Shown here one piece after another: positions 26,404 to 35,630 of a stretch of DNA of 41,767 nucleotides. The number at the start of each line of letters is the position of its first letter. The stretch's first letter is position 1. The position numbers and the translations under genes were made by a program. This DNA comes from Sergeia podlipaevii (taxonomy: Eukaryota > Euglenozoa > Kinetoplastea > Trypanosomatida > Trypanosomatidae): contig JASANZ010002069.1 in NCBI GenBank assembly GCA_030849805.1, positions 1 through 41,767 on the forward strand. Direction: 5' to 3'. The notes under the pieces are model-generated. The model saw only the letters and a list, made by a program, of their open reading frames with translations, was not told where the DNA came from and did not search any database.

Positions 26404-29400
26404 CTAATCCCAAGCTCCTAGGCAGCTACTTGCCGCAGTAGTTACAAAGGCTAGCATGACGAAGACAGCGCACACATCGAGGGACACCTCGTATAGGATA
26501 ACATTGATTTTGCGCAGCAACACATACTGCTCCTCACACGTCTTTGTAAAGGTAGCGACGATGTGCTGAAGCTCAGGGCAGTATGGGCAGCCATCCTTGT
26601 TTGCTGCCTCCTGGTCTTCGTACCAAGTGGCATTGCACAGCCTACGCCAGCCTGAGCACTTGCCTTCGATCTGAATTTTAGTGCACATCTTTGTGTTGTT
26701 GTTTGAGAGAGCGATGTGCTCATTCCATTGCTCCAAAGACGGTGGCGCGATCATCAAGTTGGTGACGACGGTAAAGACATAGACCACCAACACAACCATA
26801 ATGGTACCACAAAGCAAAAAATAAACAAGGCGCAAGAGGGCGAAGACTCCAAATATATTCAAGTGGCGGCGCCATGACGCCCCACTCTTGTAAAGGCAGC
26901 AAAAGACCCCAGGTGGGGGCCCAGAGTGTAAAGCGGCTAGCTTGGCTTCCATGTCATCATAGGTCATAAGGGCCCCACGACGGTTCCTGCGCGCGTCTAT
27001 AACGAGCGAAGGACGTAGGAGAGTAGCCTCATTACCATCTTCCCCCCACCTCGCCACCACCATCTTTTCCGCCTTCTCGTCTTCCATAGCGCCGGATGGG
27101 GTCTTCTTCTTTCCCCTTCCGTGTTTCTGTTCACTACCTCTTGCCGTGGTTACTGCAGGTGATGCGTGCCAGTCCCTCTGCTGCTCTGCTCCGAGATCAC
27201 TAGCACGCAACAGTGCATCAGCGCTGGTCGCGGCGGCGGTGTTATCCGCCATGGCCGCCGCTGCTGCTGCTGCCGCCGCCGCGATGAAGGAACTACGACT
27301 GGTGCTACCGGCCTCCACGTTTTCCTTTCTTTCGTCTGGCACCACAACAGACCTTCGCCACCCTGAGGAGTGTGGGTTCAGAGTGTTATAAGGAGAGGTC
27401 ACCGTGTCGCCAGATGTGGTAGAAAATGCCGCAACAGGACGGAAAAAAAAGTTCTTCATAGAGTGCCTAGAGGTGCTCTCGGCGCTAAAGACATCACTCG
27501 CAGTGCTGGTGTTGTCGGTACGGAAGGTGTTTGGACCCACCACTACCGCTGCAGCGGCAGCAGGAGCAGCAATCGTAGACGGCGTACTAGTTCGACTCGG
27601 CTGGCTATGAAATGTGGCAATGCTAGCAGCGTCATGTTCAACGAGTGATAGTGGGGTGCACAGCGGGTTAAAGCTGGCGCTGCCACGTTTATCAAAGAAT
27701 AGGTGCGAAGCCGATAAGAGCTGAGATTGCGCCGTACTCGTCGCCGCCGCCACCGTCGCTACCTCAACAGCGGCGGCAGCATTATCGGTGTGGGTCATCG
27801 TGACGCCGCTGCTACCAGACATCAAGACCTCGCTGTGGGGCTCATGTACAGGAGCAGCAGCAGCAGCAGCGGCGGCAGTAGAAGACAAAACCGCTGATGA
27901 TGCCGTCGCCGCCATCCGCTCAGCGAGAAGTCCCGCACGTGCCTGCTGCATGTTCGCTCTCTGCTTTTCCCACGCCGCGCGACTTTTTTCATAAAAGTTG
28001 ATTGTGTAATGATAAAAGCCCCAGTAGACGCAGGCAAACCATGCCGGAATAGCAGAAAGAGAGGCGAAGGCAGTATAAAGCAAGGGCTTAGACCCTATAA
28101 TGCGAGGATCGTCACTGAGAAAGAAAAGCCACCGGTAGTCGGCGTCTGTCACGTAGGTCGTGATAAGAATAGCGATAATGGATAAGGATAAAACAACGAT
28201 GTTGCTGATGGTAGCGCCAAAGCGGAGGCTTCGCAGCACGCGTGCTCTCCTCGCATGTCGCTCCGACACCAGCCGCTCTTCCTTTTCCTTCTCGGGTTCC
28301 TTACAGTCGCCGAGTGCACACGAATCATTCATACCGTCGATCACAGCCACAACCCCTTCTTGCTCACCTTCTTCGCTGACGCATCCTCTTTTCTCCTCGC
28401 CCGTGTGTTGTTGCGTTCGCTCCAAGGCACTAGTCTTTATATCGTGTTGAAAGGAGCTGCTCTCTGTGTGCTGCATCATAGACTTTGACGTGGCGATGGT
28501 ATCCCCATCCTCTTCTCCTTCATGATGCTCGGCGCCTTCTAGCTCCTCCCGGGATGGCTTCTCGACACGGAGTCTCTTGGAGGAGGAGGAAGAATTGTTG
28601 TTACTGTTGTTGTTGCTGCTACTCCGCACCGTCTTCGCCGAAAGTGGTATCGCTACCCCTTCTTCGCAGTCATCGTTCCAGTCAGTATCATCCGAGTCAG
28701 AGTCTAATTCATTGCAAAACGCAACGTAGCGCTGCATCGCGTCGGCTTGATGATGCGCTGGAGCCATCGCAGTAATCTGCGTCTCACTGGTGCTCTCTGT
28801 GTGATAGCCAAGCTGCGACCCTCGCTGCTTCAGCGTGCGCTGTGTGACTGACGCATTCAGAGCTCGTTCGGCTGGTGTCAGCTCGCCCTCGCTGACTCTC
28901 CTCACGTTTTCACCACAATTAACGACCGCCGTGGATCTTCCGTCTTTCAACTCCTGTGCTCTGCCCCTGTGCTGCTGCTGGCTACCAAGCATGCTGCCGC
29001 TATCTCCGAGGGGACTCTCCACCACCTCTGGCACTGAGGAGAAATTCTGCTGCTGCTGTGAGTACTTGGCGCTAATGGCTGCTGCTAATATGGACATGCT
29101 TGCTTGAGAGACTAGACTGTGACTGCCCATGGCAAAGGAGTGGATGCCCGCTTCTTGCTGTTCCAGTGTCCACTGAGCGTCTCCGCTGCTAGAGGCGTTC
29201 ATGTGATGGGTGCTTAGGGTGTGCTGCATGTGCAGAAGAGACTGCCGCCGCCTTGAGTCTCCGCATGAGTCGCATTGAAGACTGTTGGACATCGGGACTG
29301 AGGTCGACATTGACAAAGAAGGGGATTGAATAATTGTAGGAAAGGAAAGCTGATTGCCACCCATCAGCTCTGGTAGCCTATACTCACCGCTGCCGCCGCT

Positions 29401-31170
29401 GCAGTGGGATGACGGCAGCTGAGGATAAACGTACATCTCGCGCCGCACAGCGCTGTCACCTTCATCAGGAGAGGTAGCCCGCTCCATACTGGAGTCGCTG
29501 AACTGATGAGTAGTCGCTCTCACGAGGGGGAGGGCAGTGGCGAGGTCAGAGCTGCTATGGCTAAGCTGCATCCTCTCAGGTGACACATAGTGGCGAGGGT
29601 AAGTGGAAAGAGGTGAGAGCAAAGATGTATGGTGTTGCTGCTGCTCCGTGACGACTAGGACTGGCTCACTAGCCTCTGCAGTACCGAGATGCACAACGAC
29701 ATCGCTCTCCGCGGGGACCTGCGCCGCCTGTGGTGCGTCATTTTCCGTTGCCTCAACAGTGACACTTTGGGACTCTGTCTCGCTATCGTTGCCCTCCTCC
29801 TTTCGCTCTTGCTTCTCCTTCCCACTTGCAGTGAATTCTGAACTCCTTAGAGCAGTGTACCGCACATCATCGCCTACCACCTCGGCATCACTTGAAAAGC
29901 TATCCTTCAAGTCATGGCTGACCGCGGATGCCGCACCGCATGCCGCGCTCGCCGTCTCAGTTGAGCCTCTATCATTCAGTGAGATGGTGGGAAGGGACTC
30001 AGAAGTGAACATCTCCTCCGCCGTAAGAGGGTGAGAGTGATGGTTCAAACCGCCAATTCGACTCCGTCGTCGTGGGCGTGTGGTACTAGGTGCCGGGAAC
30101 ACATCTTCGTCAGGAAGCAGCGTGGAGCCATCAAGTCGCAGCATAGCTATCGGTAGAGCAGTTCTTTGTGTCGCTAGCTGCTGCTGCGGTGTAGCTGGAG
30201 GCTTCGGTATGATCACCGGCACCGCGCTACCGCCAACCGCCGCTGTGGCTGCAGTCATCGGAAAGGTACCACCAGTTTCGGGTTTCCCACTAAGTAAGCT
30301 GAGCATGCTACCACCACTCGCGATACTATCGCTGTTCCTATATGACACTGCAGGCACATCCCGCGGCGCTGCTGCTATGACAGTACTAGCCGTCGCGCTT
30401 TCTGGGGGTTTCGTCTGGAACGGGTGTAGGAAAGGTGGGACATAGCTCTGAGTAACGGAGAGCTTCCTCGAGAGCGGTGGCATCACAGATGAGAGTGTCA
30501 TTGTGGAAGGAGTGGCGTCAACGCTGGAGTCCTCAAGTGCCTGGCTCTCTGAATCGGTGCTGAAGCGCATAAAGCGGCCCATCTGCGGCGGTTTCTGCTC
30601 TTGATGGAGCACCGAAAGCGACATCACAAGCGCTGATGCGCTGTTACTGGTGATTTCGTCAGGATGTTCTGTAGCTGATTTGGGTGAATACAAAGAGCCT
30701 TCAAGAGGTAACTGCGCGCCTGCTGCTGCTGTTGCTGCTGTTGTTACTGTCGGTGTTTGCGGTAAGGTGGCGCTTGCGCTATATGTTGTGCTCTCCTGTT
30801 CTTCTGATGCACGTGCCACCTGGACAGAAGAGTTCGGTGCGATGTTTACACATAAGTCCACTCGCTGTCCTTTGGTCCTTCTGTCCTCTCTTCCATCTTC
30901 AGAGAAGCCACTGCCCGCCATACTGTGGTGGTGCTGGCGTTGAGCAGCCAGCGGCCCAAGACGACTGGAAGACGCTGCAGGTGCGGCATATAAGAGACGC
31001 CGGAGGGGTGAAGTCGGTGTGCGGGTCATCGCTGGAGACGTGGAGGGGCGAGCACTGTCAGACAGGTAAGCACTTTTGGATTTGGGCGATAGTGGCGCCA
31101 GTTCGGAGCTCGTGAGTGCATGGGAGGCTTCTTCTTCTTCTTCAGTATGGAGCATAAGAGCGCTATTCAT
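26404..31170 (-). CDS. Giant four-helix membrane protein, tetraspanin-like C-terminal part
   Basis: A 1588-residue protein of unknown function. Residues 1-987 are a Ser/Thr/Ala/Gln/Glu-rich, probably disordered region without a signal peptide. Four hydrophobic helices follow: about 988-1010, 1030-1055, 1442-1472 and 1557-1580. Helices 1 and 2 are joined by a short loop of about 19 residues. Helices 2 and 3 are split by about 385 low-complexity residues with poly-Ala runs. Helices 3 and 4 enclose a loop of about 84 residues with six cysteines (1496, 1505, 1512, 1528, 1531, 1545), including KCSGW and CPYC. Short first loop, Cys-rich second loop and a last helix near the C-terminus recall tetraspanins, but the CCG motif is only CSG, and the inner insertion is far too long. 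Amastin signature not seen. ATG 31170 is the first in frame. Confidence 0.6.
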   Translation of the reverse strand: MNSALMLHTEEEEEASHALTSSELAPLSPKSKSAYLSDSARPSTSPAMTRTPTSPLRRLLYAAPAASSSRLGPLAAQRQHHHSMAGSGFSEDGREDRRTKGQRVDLCVNIAPNSSVQVARASEEQESTTYSASATLPQTPTVTTAATAAAGAQLPLEGSLYSPKSATEHPDEITSNSASALVMSLSVLHQEQKPPQMGRFMRFSTDSESQALEDSSVDATPSTMTLSSVMPPLSRKLSVTQSYVPPFLHPFQTKPPESATASTVIAAAPRDVPAVSYRNSDSIASGGSMLSLLSGKPETGGTFPMTAATAAVGGSAVPVIIPKPPATPQQQLATQRTALPIAMLRLDGSTLLPDEDVFPAPSTTRPRRRSRIGGLNHHSHPLTAEEMFTSESLPTISLNDRGSTETASAACGAASAVSHDLKDSFSSDAEVVGDDVRYTALRSSEFTASGKEKQERKEEGNDSETESQSVTVEATENDAPQAAQVPAESDVVVHLGTAEASEPVLVVTEQQQHHTSLLSPLSTYPRHYVSPERMQLSHSSSDLATALPLVRATTHQFSDSSMERATSPDEGDSAVRREMYVYPQLPSSHCSGGSGEYRLPELMGGNQLSFPTIIQSPSLSMSTSVPMSNSLQCDSCGDSRRRQSLLHMQHTLSTHHMNASSSGDAQWTLEQQEAGIHSFAMGSHSLVSQASMSILAAAISAKYSQQQQNFSSVPEVVESPLGDSGSMLGSQQQHRGRAQELKDGRSTAVVNCGENVRRVSEGELTPAERALNASVTQRTLKQRGSQLGYHTESTSETQITAMAPAHHQADAMQRYVAFCNELDSDSDDTDWNDDCEEGVAIPLSAKTVRSSSNNNSNNNSSSSSKRLRVEKPSREELEGAEHHEGEEDGDTIATSKSMMQHTESSSFQHDIKTSALERTQQHTGEEKRGCVSEEGEQEGVVAVIDGMNDSCALGDCKEPEKEKEERLVSERHARRARVLRSLRFGATISNIVVLSLSIIAILITTYVTDADYRWLFFLSDDPRIIGSKPLLYTAFASLSAIPAWFACVYWGFYHYTINFYEKSRAAWEKQRANMQQARAGLLAERMAATASSAVLSSTAAAAAAAAPVHEPHSEVLMSGSSGVTMTHTDNAAAAVEVATVAAATSTAQSQLLSASHLFFDKRGSASFNPLCTPLSLVEHDAASIATFHSQPSRTSTPSTIAAPAAAAAVVVGPNTFRTDNTSTASDVFSAESTSRHSMKNFFFRPVAAFSTTSGDTVTSPYNTLNPHSSGWRRSVVVPDERKENVEAGSTSRSSFIAAAAAAAAAAMADNTAAATSADALLRASDLGAEQQRDWHASPAVTTARGSEQKHGRGKKKTPSGAMEDEKAEKMVVARWGEDGNEATLLRPSLVIDARRNRRGALMTYDDMEAKLAALHSGPPPGVFCCLYKSGASWRRHLNIFGVFALLRLVYFLLCGTIMVVLVVYVFTVVTNLMIAPPSLEQWNEHIALSNNNTKMCTKIQIEGKCSGWRRLCNATWYEDQEAANKDGCPYCPELQHIVATFTKTCEEQYVLLRKINVILYEVSLDVCAVFVMLAFVTTAASSCLGAWD

Positions 31171-31470
31171 CGGTTATACACACGCCGTAAGTAGGGGAAA
31201 AAGGCCTCTTCTCTTCTCTATTCTTTATCTATCAATATATATCCACAAGGAGCAACAACAACCTTCCACAATAAGAAATAGCGACAAGTATAACTGTAAG
31301 TATGCTTCTGTTTCCAAATATGAAAAAAAATTCACACACACGCAAACAAACAATCAATATATCCCTTAAATTACTATATTTTCACAAAAAAAAAGCCAGT
31401 ATTTTCAAATCTACCTTTCTTCCCTTCTCGCTGCTAAAATGCTTCCCTTTTGCTTGTGAATCTATTAAAT

Positions 31471-31489
31471 ACACACACACACACACACA
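31471..31489. repeat. CA/GT microsatellite
   Basis: About nine CA dinucleotides in the spacer. Confidence 0.9.
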
Positions 31490-31654
31490 GCTTGAGACGA
31501 AGGAAAAGGGTTCTTTTTTTTTTTTCAACGATACTTGTTCTTATGACAATAGTACTGCAAATGCGCAAAAAGGATAGATAACAATAATAAACATATATAA
31601 ACAAATAAAATTTACTTTTTAGTGAAAGCAATAGAAAGAAAAAAAAGAAAAAAA

Positions 31655-31675
31655 ACACACACACACACACACACA
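31655..31675. repeat. CA/GT microsatellite
   Basis: About ten CA dinucleotides next to an A-rich run. Confidence 0.9.
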
Positions 31676-33046
31676 GGCACAGAGGCACACAAATAGATCC
31701 AAAAAGTCAAAGATAAAATAGAATGTCCTCTTTTTCTAAATAAAGAAACAAAGAAAAAAGAAAAAAAGACCTGCTGTCGTATTACTATTGCCTTCTACAC
31801 AAGCAGAAGGACACGCAACGTCCTCCCTCTTCTCTTTCTTTCTTTCTTTCTATTTGTTCTTGACTCAACAATTACTCCAGAGGGAGAAGAAACTTCAGTA
31901 GTAAGTAATGTTGGTACACTATTGCTAATATTCCACGTAAAAATATAAGCGAATAAATGAAAGAACAAGTATGTGAGTGCGTAGTATCTTTTTCTTTTAA
32001 GGGCCAACGTAACACAAGTGGTGCAAAGTATAGGGGATGGGGGAGAAGAGATTGAGAGAAAGGAAAAAAAGAAAGGCACTTCTTAAATAAAGAGGACAAA
32101 CAACAAGAAAAAAAAAATCAACTGAAACAAGAAAAAGGGAATATAGACTATAGGCACCTCGCTGCAGTTCCGCTGTCAAACTGATAAAAAGCGTGGCTGA
32201 CTGCTTCAAAAAAAAGAAAAGAGAAAAGAGAGAGAAGAAGAAAAAGAAAAGTTTTGAAGCAGAATACACACTTACGCACATAATAAAGAAGGAAAAAAAC
32301 AACAACAACAACAGAACTCTGAGTGGATAGCAAAGTAACCGTGTATGCAACTATTGCCTATTACCCCCCCTTCTCCACAGTGAAATTTATGTATGCGTAG
32401 CTATGCCAAGCCCAGCTTGCTTTATCTTTGCTGCAATTTCCATTTTTTTTTTTTTTTTCATTGTGGTAGTTATCATATAGGGTGTTGAAGCCATAATAAA
32501 TAGACATATGAAGGTGTACTCTCCCTTCCCCAAAATGAGTGGCATTTTGACGAGTTTCAAGACGCACATATATATAGACGCACCACAGCATCCCCACTTT
32601 CTCTTTGTATCCTCTTTTCAATTCCCTTAAAGAAAACTATATATTTGCTTCTTTCTTCTCCCATAAGCAAACAACAACACACCAAAAAAGTATGATGTAA
32701 AAAGAAAGCAATCAAGCAAACAACAACAAATAGCAAATAACGATATAAACAGAAATTTTGTTCGCTGTCAATTACAATAACATATCATAATAGTAATAAT
32801 ATAAATAGAAGAGCACTATACAGAAAGAAAGCAGTGGGAATATGAAAGCTGGCGAGGTATGTGTTCTCAAAGACCATAACAGTGCTAAAAAAAAAGATAG
32901 TAGTAGTAATAATAATAAATAGTAATAATAAAAATAGTAGTTATGAACTACACTCGTCCTCCATATCTCTCTCCCCTCAAAAAAAAAGAAGCGATTTTTT
33001 CTTCTTTTTTTTTGCGACTCCCTTCTGTGACCAGGAACCGTCTTCC

Positions 33047-33048
<2 letters not shown>

Positions 33049-33078
<30 letters not shown>

Positions 33079-33080
33079 TA
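33049..33080. repeat. Hexanucleotide repeat in a 3' UTR
   Basis: Five copies of TACACA in tandem (TGTGTA on the coding strand), beginning about 20 bases after the stop codon of the choline-transporter-like gene. Confidence 0.85.
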
Positions 33081-33100
33081 TGCAAGGAAGGAATAAACTG

Positions 33101-35011
33101 CTACACAGCTTCGACAGCCCCGTATGCGTCAACGCGGCGGCGAGGACCCCCATGAACGGTGCTCACTCCTACATCACTCTGCATGAGCTCCAAGTAAAGC
33201 TCGGGAAACGAGATGCGCAAGCCCTCCGGTAACTCTGCAAAGCAGACAAATATCGTTGTTACCGTACTCTGCACTACACGATACACAGTGGTACACACAA
33301 AGACCGTCAACGGGACGGCAAAGAGACCCATGAGCCCACTTCCTAGTGTTAGCCATGCGACTCCGCCCACCACCACGGCTAGTATGAAGGTAAGAATATT
33401 CAACGCTTGATTCACCAGACAGCTGTTGAACACGGCGGCAAAGAAGCACTGGCGTGTGAGCCTCCACGTCCTGCGAGCACCGTCGGTGTAGCTGCAGCCG
33501 TAAATCGCGACGTGCACGAAGGCGTACTCGTTGAAGTACTGCATCAGGGACTCGATACAGCTCAGGATGTAGGAGGCGATCCTCGCAAAGAGCCCACCTC
33601 CGTCCTCATCGGAGTGAGCGAGAAGGTCGACGAACCAGCGAATGAACGACACAATTGCGACTAAGAGCGAGCCGAGAGAGATGGAGCCCAGACTCGACCA
33701 CGTCGCACGGCTGAAGGATTCCTTGATGGGAAAGGGAGGCATGAACTTCTCACTCGCAAAGTACCACGTCGCCACCACGCCGGATGCGGTTACGTGCATC
33801 ACATTCGTTGTCACTTGTTCCACCCAGAACAGCGCAAAGACGACCAGGCACAGAAAGAAGGCATCGGTGTGCCACGACTCCAGCGCCAGCGCGCGAATCA
33901 TCAGAGGCATACAAAACAAAAGGCTGAGCATCGTGTAGAACATCCATGTCAACGCAAGACACAAGGAAACCACAATGAGCCCCTTGTGCCTGCGCAGGAT
34001 CACGGCAGAGGTGGAGAGCAGCGCGGCAGTGAAGGGGATACGATCACGAATGAGAAAGAGCCACACCAGAGGAAGGGCCGCCATGCCAAGCAGAAACAAA
34101 ACAGGAAGCCCAGAGGCCCCGCCGCCGCCGTATGCGGCGAGTAGGGCCAGAGCAGCAAAAAACGCACTTGACATGTAACACTCGACACGGATCAACACTC
34201 GTGGGAGTACTTGAAGAGCGATAAGTCCAAGCATGGCACCAAGTAAAGCGAGAGCAGCAACGACGATGAAGGCAATGAACAGGCTGAACATGGCACCATA
34301 GCCGCTCTCATGACCAACGTTGGAGCCAGTAAAGGCGTAATATACAAGGCTGATGCCAGTGCGGAGAGCTTGCAACCCCTTCACTACGTGTATATCAGGT
34401 GGAGCAGCGCCACCTGTGACGTACATCCCGCCTTCCTCCTTCCTGGCGAAAAGACGAGGGCCGACTTCCTTCGTTACCTTCACAGAGTCCCGGAGACGAC
34501 CTCTAGACTTTCCCATTGTGCTTTTGCTGTTGTTCACAAGAAAGGGCATTACCTCCTTCTCGTTCACTCCCACGTTCCGCGCAATCGTCAAGATCATGCC
34601 GTTTGTCAGCTCTAGATGCCACAACTCAGCTACCCCAAAGAGAAGCACGGCTCCTACAACGGCAAAAAAGAAGAGTGCGGCCCAGCAGTCCTGACAGCCA
34701 CGGCGGCGAAAGCGCCAAAGCTCGTTACTCGAGGGAAATCCACGCGGTGTGCGGAAGCCTCGCGAGCGATCAATAGGGATAGTACTAAAGCTTCCTGTAG
34801 CGCTGTCCTCTTCTATAATCCATTCATCATACAAGGGCGTGCCAGAGCCCAGCTCTTTTTCATAAGGGTCAGCGTGTGTCTCTGTAATGAGCGTGGGGAT
34901 AGCTATCTCCTCACTCTCGTATTCACCGCTCTGGGGAGGCCGCTGCTGTTGCTGCTGCGCAGGGTGCGCCAGCAGCCTGTCCGTTTCGGCAGACTCGTGC
35001 CACTGGCTCAT
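33101..35011 (-). CDS. Choline-transporter-like (CTL/SLC44) membrane protein
   Basis: A 636-residue multi-helix membrane protein of the CTL family, which in other eukaryotes carries choline or ethanolamine across the plasma membrane or organelles. An acidic, poly-Gln-containing cytosolic start (about 1-100) precedes the first helix (about 107-128), a loop of about 110 residues, then roughly nine more helices. The family hallmark near the end is clear: ESLMQYFNEYAFVHVAIYG (ending at Gly505), then ARRTWRL and a further hydrophobic stretch. Length fits the family. The first ATG is 35011; the longer frame starts at a TTG at 35110. A pyrimidine tract ending in TTTCAAG (AG at 35261-35260) could be the splice acceptor. 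Substrate is inferred from the family only. Confidence 0.85.
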   Translation of the reverse strand: MSQWHESAETDRLLAHPAQQQQQRPPQSGEYESEEIAIPTLITETHADPYEKELGSGTPLYDEWIIEEDSATGSFSTIPIDRSRGFRTPRGFPSSNELWRFRRRGCQDCWAALFFFAVVGAVLLFGVAELWHLELTNGMILTIARNVGVNEKEVMPFLVNNSKSTMGKSRGRLRDSVKVTKEVGPRLFARKEEGGMYVTGGAAPPDIHVVKGLQALRTGISLVYYAFTGSNVGHESGYGAMFSLFIAFIVVAALALLGAMLGLIALQVLPRVLIRVECYMSSAFFAALALLAAYGGGGASGLPVLFLLGMAALPLVWLFLIRDRIPFTAALLSTSAVILRRHKGLIVVSLCLALTWMFYTMLSLLFCMPLMIRALALESWHTDAFFLCLVVFALFWVEQVTTNVMHVTASGVVATWYFASEKFMPPFPIKESFSRATWSSLGSISLGSLLVAIVSFIRWFVDLLAHSDEDGGGLFARIASYILSCIESLMQYFNEYAFVHVAIYGCSYTDGARRTWRLTRQCFFAAVFNSCLVNQALNILTFILAVVVGGVAWLTLGSGLMGLFAVPLTVFVCTTVYRVVQSTVTTIFVCFAELPEGLRISFPELYLELMQSDVGVSTVHGGPRRRVDAYGAVEAV

Positions 35012-35630
35012 AAACAACAAAAAAAAAATAGGGTATGTAGATATGCGTGTATATATATATTTTGTTTCCTTGCCCGTTCCCTCCCTTTCTATATGGATGC
35101 TTGTACGCAAATGATATTGACGTTATATTTACCTAATTTCTTTTCGCTATCAAAAGTAACTCTTTATTTCAATAATGTTTCTTTTTTTTTTTCTTTTCAA
35201 TAAATCCAAATATCCTTATCCATTTAAAGAAAGTAGAAAAAATACACACACTTAAGTTTCTTGAAAAAAAGCACACATAAAGAGGGAGAGAGAGAGAGAA
35301 AAAAAAAAAGATGTTGAGGAGAACCGCTTAGGATCACAACAACGTAGCGTTGCGTGCATATATGAAATATCCTTATTATAATTGTCGACTAAATTCAAGA
35401 AAATTTGAAAACCCATTGCATTTTTTTTTTTTTAAAGAAGTTCTCTTCGTGCATGGATAGATGAATGGATGAAATGATAGCGTAGAAAACACAGTGAAAC
35501 CAAACGCTTACTCTCAACAGAATACTAGAGACGTATGTATTGGTAGCTATATTAACCACATACAGACACACACACACACACACGCAAAAAAACAAAAAAG
35601 AACACCAATATAAGTTGACATTTTCTAAAT
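35012..35630. other. Intergenic spacer, choline-transporter-like gene / giant protein gene
   Basis: AT-rich, with TA at about 35050-35060, GA repeats near 35284-35300 that read as CT on the coding strand, T-runs, and CA at about 35567-35582. The minus-strand CT tract ends in TTTCAAG at 35260, a possible splice acceptor for the transporter gene. No gene seen. Confidence 0.45.

Larger units (their letters stand above)
31171..33100. other. Long intergenic spacer, four-helix protein gene / choline-transporter-like gene
   Basis: About 1.93 kb, very rich in homopolymers and microsatellites: CA at 31471-31489 and 31655-31675, TTTC-type runs near 31830-31850, AAT near 32905-32935, and a TACACA repeat at 33049-33080. 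A non-repetitive block at 32145-32215 shows no gene. No coding frame is convincing. Confidence 0.45.

Noticed and set aside
26404..31170. Amastin family assignment for the four-helix protein
   Set aside because: The amastin Cys-containing signature in the first outer loop is not present, and the first loop is too short.
35012..35110. Extension of the choline-transporter-like protein from a TTG at 35110
   Set aside because: Non-ATG start; no further family residues before the ATG at 35011.
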